64,000 bases of DNA from an uncultured Eubacteriales bacterium. GTDB lineage: Bacteria; Bacillota; Clostridia; Oscillospirales; UBA644. Shown piece after piece: positions 1 through 8,180 of this stretch; the first letter of the stretch is position 1, and every line of letters begins with the position of its first letter. The notes under the pieces were generated by a model, which saw only the letters and a list, made by a program, of their open reading frames with translations, was not told the origin of the DNA and did no database searches. The DNA lies in contig CAKSFN010000001.1 of assembly GCA_934454405.1 (NCBI GenBank), positions 1 through 64,000 on the forward strand. The letters run 5' to 3'. Position numbers and translations under genes: made by a program.

Positions 1-191
1 TTCTTCAAATCGCTCGCAAATACAGAAAAGTATTCGCCTCGCGCTTTTCATCGCCTGAACAAAAATCATCTCCGCAAAGTCTCTGCGCGTCGGTCGGAAC
101 GGAAAAGGGCTGATTTTCGCCCATGCTTCTTCAAATCGCTCGCAGATACGAAAGTATTCGTTTATACTTTTTCAAATCGCTCGCAAATACG
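1..191. repeat. Short direct repeats upstream of the FAD oxidoreductase gene
   Basis: Three copies of a roughly 22-base unit, TCAAATCGCTCGCAAATAC preceded by TTCT or TTTT, lie at about 2-23, 127-148 and 169-190. The middle copy has CAGATAC instead of CAAATAC. The first two copies are followed by a similar GAAAAGTATTCG or GAAAGTATTCG stretch. No ORF explains them. The left edge of the window cuts the array, so its full extent is unknown. Too few copies and the wrong spacing for CRISPR. Confidence 0.5.
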
Positions 192-232
192 GGAAACGAC
201 CCGGAGGACACATTCAGTTGCGGCATTCGTCA

Positions 233-261
233 TTGACATACCTATATTTTTATGGTATAAT
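233..261 (+). promoter_or_regulatory. Sigma-A promoter for the FAD oxidoreductase
   Basis: TTGACA at 233-238 and TATAAT at 256-261 with a 17-base spacer, a full consensus match. It lies 65 bases upstream of the ATG at 326. Confidence 0.8.
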
Positions 262-325
262 ACTATGCGGCGCGACGGGCGTGTCCGCGCGCAATAAAAG
301 GCTTCGCTTCGGAGGGGGAAGTTTT

Positions 326-1738
326 ATGAAAACCGATATAGTTATCATCGGCGCGGGTCCCGCGGGGATATTTACCGCGATAGAGTTGATTAAAAAGGGC
401 AGCAGACAGCATATTGTCATCGTCGAAAAGGGCAAGGCGATAGAGGACAGGCACTGTCCGAAAGAAAAGACGAAAAAATGCGTTAACTGCAAGCCTTATT
501 GCCATATAACGACGGGCTTTTCCGGCGCGGGAGCGTTCTCGGACGGAAAACTCAGCCTCAGCTGTGAGGTCGGCGGCGATCTGCCGTCTCTCATAGGCGA
601 AGATCTCGCGCAGGAAACGATAGATTATACCGATAAAATCTATCTTGAATTCGGCGCGGATCCGCACGTCGAGGGGCTCGGCAACAAAGAGGAAGTCAAG
701 AATATCAGACGCCGCGCAATAAAAGCGGGGCTTTGCCTTGTTGACTGTCCCATTCGCCACCTCGGCACGGAGAAGGCGCAGGGACTTTACTATGCGATTG
801 AGAAATATCTGCTTGAAAACGGCGTTGAGATGCTTTTCGGCTATGAATGTTCAAATATAATTCTGGAAGGCGACAGATGCGACGGCGTTTATATTACAAA
901 CGGCAAAGAAACGAAAGAAATTCACGCAAAAACGACCGTCATCGCAACCGGAAGAAGAGGCGCGGAATGGCTTGAAAGCGTTTGCGCGGAGCATGACATC
1001 GCCCACATTCCCGGAACCGTTGACATAGGCGTTCGCGTCGAAGTCCGAAACGAAATTATGGAAAAAGTCAACGAGGTTCTTTACGAATCGAAGCTGATAG
1101 GCTATCCGCCGCCGTTCAAAAACAAGGTGCGCACGTTCTGTCAGAACCCCGGCGGCTTTGTCAGCCAGGAAAACTACGACAACGACCTTGCGGTTGTCAA
1201 CGGCCACTCCTACAAGGAGCTGAAATCTGACAACACAAACCTTGCCATCCTCGTTTCCCATAACTTTAATCATCCGTTCAATCAGCCCATTGCTTACGCG
1301 CAGAAGGTCGGCGAGCTGACCAATATGCTTGCGGCCGGGCACATTCTTGTTCAGCGCTTCGGCGACATTCTCGACGGAAAAAGAACATGGCCGAAAGAAC
1401 TTGCGCAGTCGAATGTCAGACCGACGCTTCCCGACGCGGTGGCAGGCGACATAACCGCCGCTATGCCGTATCGCGCGATGATAAACATAATCAATTTCAT
1501 TCAAGCCATGGACGAGGTCGTTCCCGGCTTCGCAAGCTCCGAAACGCTTCTTTATTCGCCCGAATTGAAGTTTTACAGCAACAGGATCAAAATGGACAGT
1601 CACTTCAACACAAACGTGCGCGGTCTGCACTGTCTCGGTGATTCAAGCGGCTGGACGCGCGGACTTATGATGGCGTCCGTTATGGGCGTTCTTATGGGGC
1701 GTGAGATAGCCGGACGGGAAATTGAATCCGCAGAATAA
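326..1738 (+). CDS. FAD-dependent dehydrogenase, COG2509-like
   Basis: A 470-residue NAD(P)/FAD-dependent oxidoreductase. The N-terminus carries the Rossmann dinucleotide motif GAGPAG (residues 8-13), and the C-terminus has the typical FAD-closing segment around GDSSGWTRG. A cysteine cluster (CPKEKTKKCVNCKPYC) follows the Rossmann segment, as in the uncharacterised COG2509 dehydrogenases that occur widely in anaerobes. The substrate is unknown. I chose the ATG at 326 because GGAGGGGG lies at 311-318 and the protein then begins directly with the FAD-binding strand; the open frame extends upstream only as non-conserved sequence that includes the promoter. It is monocistronic, with its own consensus promoter and a shared terminator downstream. 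Confidence 0.8.
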   Translation: MKTDIVIIGAGPAGIFTAIELIKKGSRQHIVIVEKGKAIEDRHCPKEKTKKCVNCKPYCHITTGFSGAGAFSDGKLSLSCEVGGDLPSLIGEDLAQETIDYTDKIYLEFGADPHVEGLGNKEEVKNIRRRAIKAGLCLVDCPIRHLGTEKAQGLYYAIEKYLLENGVEMLFGYECSNIILEGDRCDGVYITNGKETKEIHAKTTVIATGRRGAEWLESVCAEHDIAHIPGTVDIGVRVEVRNEIMEKVNEVLYESKLIGYPPPFKNKVRTFCQNPGGFVSQENYDNDLAVVNGHSYKELKSDNTNLAILVSHNFNHPFNQPIAYAQKVGELTNMLAAGHILVQRFGDILDGKRTWPKELAQSNVRPTLPDAVAGDITAAMPYRAMINIINFIQAMDEVVPGFASSETLLYSPELKFYSNRIKMDSHFNTNVRGLHCLGDSSGWTRGLMMASVMGVLMGREIAGREIESAE

Positions 1739-1759
1739 ATAGTGACATCTATTATTAAA

Positions 1760-1800
1760 AAAACTCTGCAAAAGACTTTTGCCTTTTGCAGAGTTTTCTT
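1760..1800. terminator. Bidirectional intrinsic terminator
   Basis: AAACTCTGCAAAAG pairs with CTTTTGCAGAGTTT around a short loop and is followed by TCTTTT; A-rich on the other side. It separates the convergent oxidoreductase and DUF3810 genes. Confidence 0.8.
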
Positions 1801-2874
1801 TTATTTTATGGATTCCTTGTATGCGAGAATAAGCCTGGTGACCTCGGAGTAGCTTGCCGTTCCCGAAGGAACGCCCTGCGACTTGATAAACGAGTCGTTT
1901 ATTTTGCCCGAGATCTGCGCGGTTTTTCCCGTCGAATATTTTTCATAATACTCCCGCTGTTCCGCAATATCCCTCTCAACGGCAGGCGAAATGTTCAGCT
2001 CCGCTTTTGCGAAAAGCTCGGGGCTTCTCGCATAAAGCGCGTTCGCTAGATACGTATATGCCGAAAGATGACCCGAATAGCGATACTCCGCATTGTCCGA
2101 ATGAATGCAGGCAAGGTAAGCGATGAAGTTGCAATCGTCTTCTCTTGCGACGCCCTTCGTATGCGCCAGCTCGTGCGCCGCCGTAAACGGCAGGTCGGAT
2201 TGCGACACGTTCGTGTTCACGTTCGCCTCGCCGAGCATCGGAAAATACATTCCCGTTATGCCCGTGTACGACCAGAGCGGAGAGATCAGCACCCCTTTCG
2301 TCTTTGACGCGCCCTTTTTCAGAAAAGTCAGCGACCGCATCTCCTCGCCGTTATACGCGCTTCCGATATCTTTCAGCGTTTCCGAAACGCCGTTTGAAAG
2401 CTTAAAACGCCCTTTTTCGTCCTCGGAAAGCGTCGAGCGCAGCTCGCTTGCGGCCTTCGCTTCTTCAACGCAGGCGTTATAAAGCGCTTCGATGCCGTCG
2501 GGCGGTTCGCCGAGCTTCATAAACTCCTGCACCGTCGGACGGTAGAAGTTGACGCCGTGCATTATCGCGTAAAGCAGAAAAGAAACGGAGCAGATAAGCA
2601 GAACCCTGCGGAAAAAGCGGAACGGACGCAGCTTCAGAACTATCAGCCGTATAATGTCTCCGAGCAAAACCAAAACAAGCGCGTAAAGCCCGAATTCCGT
2701 CAGCGAAAACGGGAAAAGCCCCGAAAACCACGTCAGAGCGCCGCTCACGACAGGGAAAAACGACGCCGCGAACACGTTTTCCGCCATAAAAGGCATCGTT
2801 CTTGCAATCGTCAGTATCAGCACGCCCAAAAGCGCGGGCAGCGCGATCAAAAAATATTTCAGTATCTTAAACAT
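1801..2874 (-). CDS. DUF3810-type membrane zinc protease-like protein
   Basis: A 357-residue protein with about three transmembrane segments in the first 110 residues (about 4-28, 36-80, 89-108), followed by a soluble domain. The soluble part contains HELAH at residues 234-238, a HExxH zincin motif, followed by K-G and an acidic R-E-D-D segment that could supply the third zinc ligand. This arrangement is typical of DUF3810 proteins; the metalloprotease role is inferred from the motif and no substrate is known. It is the last gene of the dnaG-rpoD-HAD-DUF3810 run, 33 bases after the HAD gene, and probably shares that transcript. Confidence 0.7.
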   Translation of the reverse strand: MFKILKYFLIALPALLGVLILTIARTMPFMAENVFAASFFPVVSGALTWFSGLFPFSLTEFGLYALVLVLLGDIIRLIVLKLRPFRFFRRVLLICSVSFLLYAIMHGVNFYRPTVQEFMKLGEPPDGIEALYNACVEEAKAASELRSTLSEDEKGRFKLSNGVSETLKDIGSAYNGEEMRSLTFLKKGASKTKGVLISPLWSYTGITGMYFPMLGEANVNTNVSQSDLPFTAAHELAHTKGVAREDDCNFIAYLACIHSDNAEYRYSGHLSAYTYLANALYARSPELFAKAELNISPAVERDIAEQREYYEKYSTGKTAQISGKINDSFIKSQGVPSGTASYSEVTRLILAYKESIK

Positions 2875-2907
2875 CTTTTATGTCCGACGCGGTATTTCCG
2901 CGCCTTT

Positions 2908-3702
2908 TCACTCTCTCGGCGGAATATCTCCGATGCCGTCTATGATATATTTCGGCGAATACGGGAACATATCGACCGTTTCAGGGCTCGAAACTCCCGA
3001 AAGAACAAGCACCGTGTCTATTTCCGATTCAAGCCCCGCGATAATATCCGTGTCCATTCTGTCGCCGACGATTATCGCCTCTCTGTGATGAACATTCAAA
3101 AGCTTTATCGCGTGGCGCATCATAAGCGGATTGGGCTTGCCTATATAGTACGCGTTTTTGCCGCTTGTCAGCTCGATAGGCGCGATTATCGCCTTTGTCG
3201 CCGGCAATATTCCGTGCTCTCCCGGCGCCGAAACGTCGGGATTTGTTCCTATCAGCTTCGCGCCGGCCAGAACGAGCCGCGCCGCTTTCGTGACCTTGTC
3301 GTAGCTGTAAGACGGAGTCTCTCCCACAACAACGTAATCGGGGTTGACGTCGTTCATCGTGAAGCCGTGCGCATACATCGCGTTTATAAGCCCCGCTTCT
3401 CCGATAATATACGCGCTTCCGCCCGGCTTCTGCGTTGCCAGAAACGACGCCGTCGCTATCGCCGACGTGTAAAAATGCTCTTCTCCCACATCAAGACCGA
3501 GCCTTGCGAGTTTTTGCGAAAGTTCACGCGGAGAACGCTCCGACGAGTTGGTCAGGAACAAATAATTCTTCCCGTTTTCGTTCAGCCATTGAACAAATTC
3601 TTTTGCGCCGGGCAAAAGACGGTTGCCGTGATATACAACGCCGTCCATATCGCATATAAAGCCTTTTTTGCCGTCGACGACTTTTCTGAAATCCTCTTTC
3701 AT
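2908..3702 (-). CDS. HAD-IIA family sugar/nucleotide phosphatase (NagD/AraL-like)
   Basis: A 264-residue HAD hydrolase. Motif I is DMDGVVYHG (nucleophile Asp18, acid/base Asp20), motif II is LTNSSE, the lysine of motif III is in GKPNP, and motif IV is GDRMDTD. The C2-type cap between motifs II and III and the length are those of subfamily IIA, which includes NagD, AraL and p-nitrophenyl phosphatase. Members dephosphorylate small cytosolic sugar or nucleotide phosphates; the substrate here cannot be read from sequence. It follows rpoD by 18 bases and precedes DUF3810, so it is probably a late gene of the dnaG-rpoD operon. Confidence 0.85.
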   Translation of the reverse strand: MKEDFRKVVDGKKGFICDMDGVVYHGNRLLPGAKEFVQWLNENGKNYLFLTNSSERSPRELSQKLARLGLDVGEEHFYTSAIATASFLATQKPGGSAYIIGEAGLINAMYAHGFTMNDVNPDYVVVGETPSYSYDKVTKAARLVLAGAKLIGTNPDVSAPGEHGILPATKAIIAPIELTSGKNAYYIGKPNPLMMRHAIKLLNVHHREAIIVGDRMDTDIIAGLESEIDTVLVLSGVSSPETVDMFPYSPKYIIDGIGDIPPRE

Positions 3703-3720
3703 CGCTGCCTCTTCCGAATT

Positions 3721-4854
3721 TTATTCTATAAAGTCGCGAAGCCTCTTGCTTCTTGACGGGTGACGCAGTTTTCTCAGCGCTTTCGCTTCGATCTGTCTGA
3801 TACGCTCTCTTGTAACCTTGAACTCTCTGCCCACTTCTTCAAGGGTTCTCGTTCTGCCGTCGTCAAGCCCGAAGCGCAGACGCAAAACTCTTGCTTCGCG
3901 GTCGGAAAGCGTTTTCAGAACCTCGTTGAGCTCTTCTTTCAGCAGCGTTTGCGCCGCGGAATCGGAGGGTGAGGGAATATCGTCGTCCGCAAGGAAGTCT
4001 CCGAGGTGGCTGTCCTCCTCTTCGCCGACGGGGGATTCAAGCGAAACGGGCTCCATCGCAACTTTCATGATCTCGCGAACCTTGTCCACGGGCATATTCA
4101 GCTCTTTTGCCAGCTCGTCCGCCTGCGGCTGTCTGCCGAGTTCCTGAACGAGCGCGCGTTCCGTTTTCGCAAGACGGTTTATCGTTTCAACCATGTGCAC
4201 GGGTATTCTTATCGTTCGCGCCTGATCCGCGATGGCTCTCGTGATGGCCTGTCTTATCCACCACGTGGCATAGGTCGAGAATTTGTAGCCCTTGTCGCTG
4301 TCGAATTTTTCGACCGCTTTTATAAGACCGAGGTTGCCCTCCTGAATGAGATCGAGGAACAAAAGCCCTCTGCCCACGTATCTTTTTGCTATGCTGACAA
4401 CAAGCCGCAGGTTCGATTCGTTAAGTATGCGCTTCGCTTCCGCGTCGCCCTTCGCTATCCGCGCCGCAAGCTCGGATTCCTGTTCGGGCGTCAACAGGGG
4501 AACGCGCCCTATCTCGTGCAGGTATATTTTAACGGGGTCGTCTATCGTGATCCCCTCGGATTGGAGCAAAGCCTCCATATCGTCCGGATCGGAGGGCAGC
4601 ACGCTTATCTCCTCTTCAAGTTCCTTGAGCTCGGAATCAATGGAAAAATCCTCTTGCAGCTCGATATCTTCGGAATGAAGCTGATCGAAAACTATCGCTT
4701 TCTGTTCTTCCGTGAATTCCAGCTTTTCCAAAACGGCGTTGACCTCGTTGTAGGAAAGCGAGCCTTTTTCTTTGCCCTTCTCGATCAACTGTTTAAGCGC
4801 CTGCTTTTTTTCGTTGACCGCGTTTTGCTGTTCGTTTGTTTTTTGTTCCGTCAT
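3721..4854 (-). CDS. rpoD: RNA polymerase primary sigma factor RpoD (sigma-A)
   Basis: A 377-residue group 1 sigma factor, the usual Firmicute length. Region 1.2 begins DDPVKIYLHEIGRVPLL, region 2 contains the RNAP- and -10-binding block from NLRLVVSIAKRYVGRG through YATWWIRQAITR, and region 4 has the helix-turn-helix TLEEVGREFKVTRERIRQIE followed by LRHPSR. It directs transcription from the TTGACA/TATAAT promoters that are abundant in this window. Its ATG overlaps the dnaG stop by one base (TAATG), so the two are translationally coupled, the classic dnaG-rpoD arrangement. Confidence 0.97.
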   Translation of the reverse strand: MTEQKTNEQQNAVNEKKQALKQLIEKGKEKGSLSYNEVNAVLEKLEFTEEQKAIVFDQLHSEDIELQEDFSIDSELKELEEEISVLPSDPDDMEALLQSEGITIDDPVKIYLHEIGRVPLLTPEQESELAARIAKGDAEAKRILNESNLRLVVSIAKRYVGRGLLFLDLIQEGNLGLIKAVEKFDSDKGYKFSTYATWWIRQAITRAIADQARTIRIPVHMVETINRLAKTERALVQELGRQPQADELAKELNMPVDKVREIMKVAMEPVSLESPVGEEEDSHLGDFLADDDIPSPSDSAAQTLLKEELNEVLKTLSDREARVLRLRFGLDDGRTRTLEEVGREFKVTRERIRQIEAKALRKLRHPSRSKRLRDFIE

Positions 4855-6626
4855 TATTCTTTTCCTCCTTGCAGTTCCTTCAATCTCATCGCAAACGTTT
4901 CGTCCGAGTCGAAGGAGCGTTGAAGTATTTTTTTCTTTTCCTTTTTAAGCGCATTTATCGCGCTGTCTATCGCCGCGTCCGTGACGCTTATGGTTTCGAC
5001 GCTCGCCATAAATGTGTTGATATGCGACATTTCATCCGGATTGAAATATTGCGCTATGTTCAAAAGATGCTCCGCCGTCGGGTCAAGCGCTATCTTTTCT
5101 TTAAGCGCGATAAAGACGCGCCTGTTGAAGTCCGTCACAAAATCCTCTTCCGTTATCCGCGACGTTATCTTTTCCGCCTTTTCCGGCATATTTATCAGAA
5201 CGGAAAGCAAGTCCTCCTCCGCTTTCGCCGCTTTCAGATATTTCGGACGCTGCGGGTTTATTTTGTCGCCCGTGTCCGTTAAAGAGGAAAGCTGTTTTTT
5301 CTGTTCCTCCTTTTCCCTGTATCTTTGCATGCGCCGCCTGCGCTGATTTATTTCGGCGGTGACCGCCTGCTTGTCCACCTGCATTATCTCCGCAATTTTC
5401 GCCGCGTATACGTCTCTTTCCGCGGGCGAGGGAAGCGGCGCGATTATCTCCGCCATTTTTTTAAGACATTCGATTTTTTCCGTATCCACCGAGATGTCGT
5501 ATTTCGCAAGCGTCTCGGAAAAACGGTAATCCACCGAGTTGAACGCCGCGTCGAGAAGTCTGCGGAATTTTTCCTTTCCGCCCTCCTCCTTCATCATCTC
5601 GTCCGGGTCCTTGCCTCCCGTGACGGTTACCACCTTCACGTTCAGTCCCGCCGCCGGAAGTATCTCCAACGCGCGCTGGGTCGCCTTTTTGCCCGCCGCG
5701 TCGCTGTCGTAGCAGATAACGACCTTTTCCGTATATCTGCGTATGAGCCTCGCCTGCTCCGGCGTCAGCGCCGTTCCAAGCGAAGCCACCGCATTGTCAA
5801 ACCCCGCCTGATGCAGCGAAATAACGTCCATATACCCCTCGCAGAGTATCAGGCAGTCCGCTTTCGTGTTTTTTGCGAGGTTCAGCGCGAACAGATTCTG
5901 CCCTTTTTTGAAAACGAGATTTTCCGAAGAGTTCAGATATTTTGCGGGATTGTTTGCATCCATGGTCCTGCCGCCGAACCCGATAACATTGCCTCTGTGG
6001 TCGATTATCGGAAACATACAGCGGCTTCTGAATCTGTCAAAATTTCTGCCGCCCGTTTTGGACTGAACCGCAAGCCCCGCCGCCTTTATGTCTTCAATCG
6101 CGTAGCCCTTTGCAAGCAGATGCTTCAGCAATCCGTCCCACGCGTCCGGCGCGTATCCGAGCCCGAATCTTCTTACAACGGTCTGCGAAAGCTGTCTTCG
6201 CTTGAAATATTCAAGCCCCGCCGCTCCCTCCGGCGCGAACAGCGTGTCAAAATAAAATCTTGCCGCAACGCGGTTGATTTCAAGTATTCGCTTTCGGAGT
6301 TCCGCGATTTCCGTGTCGAACACGTTTTTCTGCGGAACGGGAAGCCCGACCATATTCGCAAGAAATACCACCGCATCGACATACGGCAGATGCTCCGCCT
6401 CCATAATAAAGGTTATAACATCGCCGCCCTTGTGGCAGCCGAAGCAGTAAAACATCTGTTTTCTGCCCGAAACGTGGAACGAGGGCGTTCTTTCGCTGTG
6501 GAAAGGGCAAAGCCCGACCGTTGAGCTTCCCGTTTTTTTGAGCTGCACGTATTTTCCGATGATATCCTCGATATCGCAGCGGCTGCGCAGCCTGCTCAGA
6601 AACTCATCCGTAAAAGCATACGCCAT
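4854..6626 (-). CDS. dnaG: DNA primase DnaG
   Basis: A 590-residue primase that makes RNA primers at the replication fork. The N-terminal CHC2-type zinc domain shows CPFHSERTPSF and YCFGCHKGGD (residues about 35-65). The Toprim catalytic core has LCEGYMD and YDSDAAGKKA. The C-terminal part, from about residue 420, corresponds to the helicase-binding domain. I chose the ATG at 6626 (protein MAYAFTDEF) because AAAGGAGGG sits 9-17 bases upstream; an earlier in-frame ATG seven codons upstream lies at that ribosome site itself. First gene of the operon with rpoD. Confidence 0.96.
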   Translation of the reverse strand: MAYAFTDEFLSRLRSRCDIEDIIGKYVQLKKTGSSTVGLCPFHSERTPSFHVSGRKQMFYCFGCHKGGDVITFIMEAEHLPYVDAVVFLANMVGLPVPQKNVFDTEIAELRKRILEINRVAARFYFDTLFAPEGAAGLEYFKRRQLSQTVVRRFGLGYAPDAWDGLLKHLLAKGYAIEDIKAAGLAVQSKTGGRNFDRFRSRCMFPIIDHRGNVIGFGGRTMDANNPAKYLNSSENLVFKKGQNLFALNLAKNTKADCLILCEGYMDVISLHQAGFDNAVASLGTALTPEQARLIRRYTEKVVICYDSDAAGKKATQRALEILPAAGLNVKVVTVTGGKDPDEMMKEEGGKEKFRRLLDAAFNSVDYRFSETLAKYDISVDTEKIECLKKMAEIIAPLPSPAERDVYAAKIAEIMQVDKQAVTAEINQRRRRMQRYREKEEQKKQLSSLTDTGDKINPQRPKYLKAAKAEEDLLSVLINMPEKAEKITSRITEEDFVTDFNRRVFIALKEKIALDPTAEHLLNIAQYFNPDEMSHINTFMASVETISVTDAAIDSAINALKKEKKKILQRSFDSDETFAMRLKELQGGKE

Positions 6627-6808
6627 TTTGCGACGCCCTCCTTTCATTTTCCCCGAATTTTTCTTTTCTGATTATTAATACGCGCGAAGTATGTAAAAAA
6701 CCTGCAAGCTTTTTCTCTTGTTTAAAAAAAATTCACAAACAACCGCGTTTGCGCATATTGTGTGGTGTAGGCTTTCAGCCCCGAATTTTTTTGACGGAGG
6801 TGCGCGGT

Positions 6809-6961
6809 ATGCGTCGGAGAAGACAGGGAAGAGGTCTCTGCGTTCTTTCGCAAATATGCATCGCCGCCGCCGTGGGAATAATCGTCGGACTCTGTTTTCC
6901 GTCAATACTTGTCATTTCCGCGCTTGCGCTGACGGTAATAGCGGTCGCTCTTTGTCGGTGA
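6809..6961 (+). CDS. Small hydrophobic protein upstream of spoVM
   Basis: A 50-residue protein with a basic N-terminus (MRRRRQGRG) and one or two hydrophobic stretches (about residues 11-49), ending in Cys-Arg. GGAGG at 6796-6800 sits eight bases before the ATG, a strong ribosome site. It is immediately followed by spoVM (nine bases), so the two are probably co-transcribed. I do not recognise the family. Its position and membrane character suggest a forespore or mother-cell membrane protein, but that is inference. Confidence 0.5.
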   Translation: MRRRRQGRGLCVLSQICIAAAVGIIVGLCFPSILVISALALTVIAVALCR

Positions 6962-6970
6962 GGTGATAGA

Positions 6971-7060
6971 ATGAAGATCGTTGTGGTAAAGGCTCCCTCC
7001 TTTATGCGCGGCTTGCTCCGCGCGCTGTTTCACATACCCGCGCGGGAAAACCCGAGTTAG
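6971..7060 (+). CDS. spoVM: Stage V sporulation peptide SpoVM
   Basis: A 29-residue peptide, MKIVVVKAP-SFMRGLLRALF then HIPARENPS. It aligns without gaps to the 26-residue Bacillus SpoVM (MKFYTIKLP-KFLGGIVRAM): the initial MK, Lys7, the kink Pro9, Phe11, Gly14 and Arg17 are shared. SpoVM is an amphipathic helix that recognises the curved forespore membrane and recruits the SpoIVA coat basement layer. AGGTGATAGA precedes the ATG. It lies nine bases after the small membrane ORF and converges on spoIIID. In Bacillus spoVM is under sigma-E; here I see only a weak sigma-E-like element (CATATTGT, 6754-6761) upstream of the pair. Confidence 0.8.
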   Translation: MKIVVVKAPSFMRGLLRALFHIPARENPS

Positions 7061-7068
7061 AACGGGAA

Positions 7069-7106
7069 GGGGCTGTAAAAAAAACGCAAGTTTTTTTTAC
7101 AGCCCC
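7069..7106. terminator. Bidirectional hairpin terminator between spoVM and spoIIID
   Basis: GGGGCTGTAAAAAAAA and its exact complement TTTTTTTTACAGCCCC flank CGCAAG. The arms supply poly-A or poly-U on both strands, so it can stop both convergent transcripts. The same GGGGCTGTAAAAAA hairpin recurs at 7605, 28439 and 52648, with a variant at 42279. Confidence 0.8.
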
Positions 7107-7113
7107 TTTGGCA

Positions 7114-7374
7114 TTATTCGATATCTTTGAGCCTCTGATATTTTTCCTTTGTCGCAAGCCCTCCGCGCAAATGCCGTTCCTCTTTGTTTTTGTCAAGAAC
7201 CCTGCGAACACGGCGGAAAAGAGGTTTGTTGATATATTCGAGCCGTTCCGCGACGTCTTTATGCACGGTCGATTTCGAGATCCCGAATTCCTTCGCCGCA
7301 TTTCTGACCGTCGCGCCTTTTTCCGCGATGTATCTTCCGAGTCTGAGCGCGCGGAGCGTCAACTCTTCGTCCAT
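7114..7374 (-). CDS. spoIIID: Sporulation transcriptional regulator SpoIIID
   Basis: An 86-residue DNA-binding protein with a helix-turn-helix, VRNAAKEFGISKSTVHKD (residues 23-40), and the family C-terminal segment RHLRGG followed by ATK. These match Bacillus SpoIIID closely (KEFGVSKSTVHKDLTERL, RHLRGGEATKLKY). SpoIIID activates and represses mother-cell genes after engulfment and tunes the sigma-E to sigma-K switch. I chose the ATG at 7374 because GGGAG lies just upstream and the family begins here; the longer open frame upstream crosses the promoter. A sigma-E-like promoter lies 63-91 bases upstream. Confidence 0.93.
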   Translation of the reverse strand: MDEELTLRALRLGRYIAEKGATVRNAAKEFGISKSTVHKDVAERLEYINKPLFRRVRRVLDKNKEERHLRGGLATKEKYQRLKDIE

Positions 7375-7436
7375 AGCCTTCTCCCTCTCTTCGGCGTTGT
7401 CGCAAAAGCGACGCCTGCCGTTATACTTTTCATTCC

Positions 7437-7465
7437 AAAGTATGAAGAAGGGATGACAATTATTC
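7437..7465 (-). promoter_or_regulatory. Sigma-E-like promoter of spoIIID
   Basis: On the minus strand, GAATAAT (7459-7465) and CATACTTT (7437-7444) are separated by 14 bases. This fits the sigma-E pattern (ATATT-like -35, about 14 bases, CATA-containing -10), and spoIIID is a known sigma-E target in Bacillus. Confidence 0.6.
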
Positions 7466-7604
7466 TGAAAATAGATCCGCGATGCCGAAGCATGCGAATG
7501 CAAAAGACGCAAAAACACAAAAAACGCAGGAAGAAAGGCTGTTTTTGTCCGCGTTATCTTTACTGCAAAAGAAGGGAAGCGTTCCCGGATTTTTATATAA
7601 AGCA

Positions 7605-7636
7605 GGGCTGTAAAAAACGAGTGTTTTTTACAGCCC
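7605..7636. terminator. GGGCTGT hairpin terminator
   Basis: GGGCTGTAAAAAA and TTTTTTACAGCCC flank CGAGTG. It lies downstream of the minus-strand ORF at 7793-8146 and probably terminates it. The rest of the 418-base gap between spoIIID and that ORF holds only the spoIIID promoter; I see nothing else in it. Confidence 0.65.
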
Positions 7637-7792
7637 CTTCCGCAGAATGCGGCGCTCCTACGCAAGATTCGTCTTTACAGAAAAAAGGTGGGATAGATTC
7701 TGTCCTATATAAAACAGACGAAGCGACCTGAATTGCGTAAGAGCCTCGCATTCCGCGGAAAGCTTCATATTTTTTACAGGGGGCAATCCGTC

Positions 7793-8146
7793 TTAAAAAA
7801 TTATATGTTCGATCTTATATTGCGCTTCTCCCGCCTCAACCGTCACAACCGCGGTTTTTCCGTCCTCTGTTTCTATTTTGTACTTTATGCCGTAGCACGC
7901 AACGGTTTCCTCGCCTTTCGGCTTTTGTCCGATAACGCCCATTGCGATTATCTCCGCTTTTTTTACGCGGTCTTTTGTTATTACGTAATCCTCTTTGCTT
8001 TTGCAGACAAAAATCATTGAATCGCGGCCGTTCGAGGTTGAGAACCGCACAATGGTTCCGAGCGGAAAATCCGCTCCCGAGACCTTTCCCGAACCCTCCT
8101 GCCGTTTTGCAAGAGTCCGCGCGACTTCGCTTATTCCGTATCCCAT
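7793..8146 (-). CDS. Conserved-looking protein of unknown function
   Basis: A 117-residue soluble protein without signal peptide or membrane segment. The N-terminal half is basic and the C-terminal half is rich in beta-type segments (IKYKIETEDGKTAVVTVEAG). I do not recognise a family. The frame is supported by a ribosome site (AGAGGATC) nine bases before the ATG, by codon use like its neighbours, and by a terminator hairpin downstream. It follows the AraC regulator gene by about 35 bases on the same strand and could be co-transcribed with it. Confidence 0.55.
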   Translation of the reverse strand: MGYGISEVARTLAKRQEGSGKVSGADFPLGTIVRFSTSNGRDSMIFVCKSKEDYVITKDRVKKAEIIAMGVIGQKPKGEETVACYGIKYKIETEDGKTAVVTVEAGEAQYKIEHIIF

Positions 8147-8180
8147 TTTTTCAGATCCTCTTTTTAATCTTCATGGTCTT

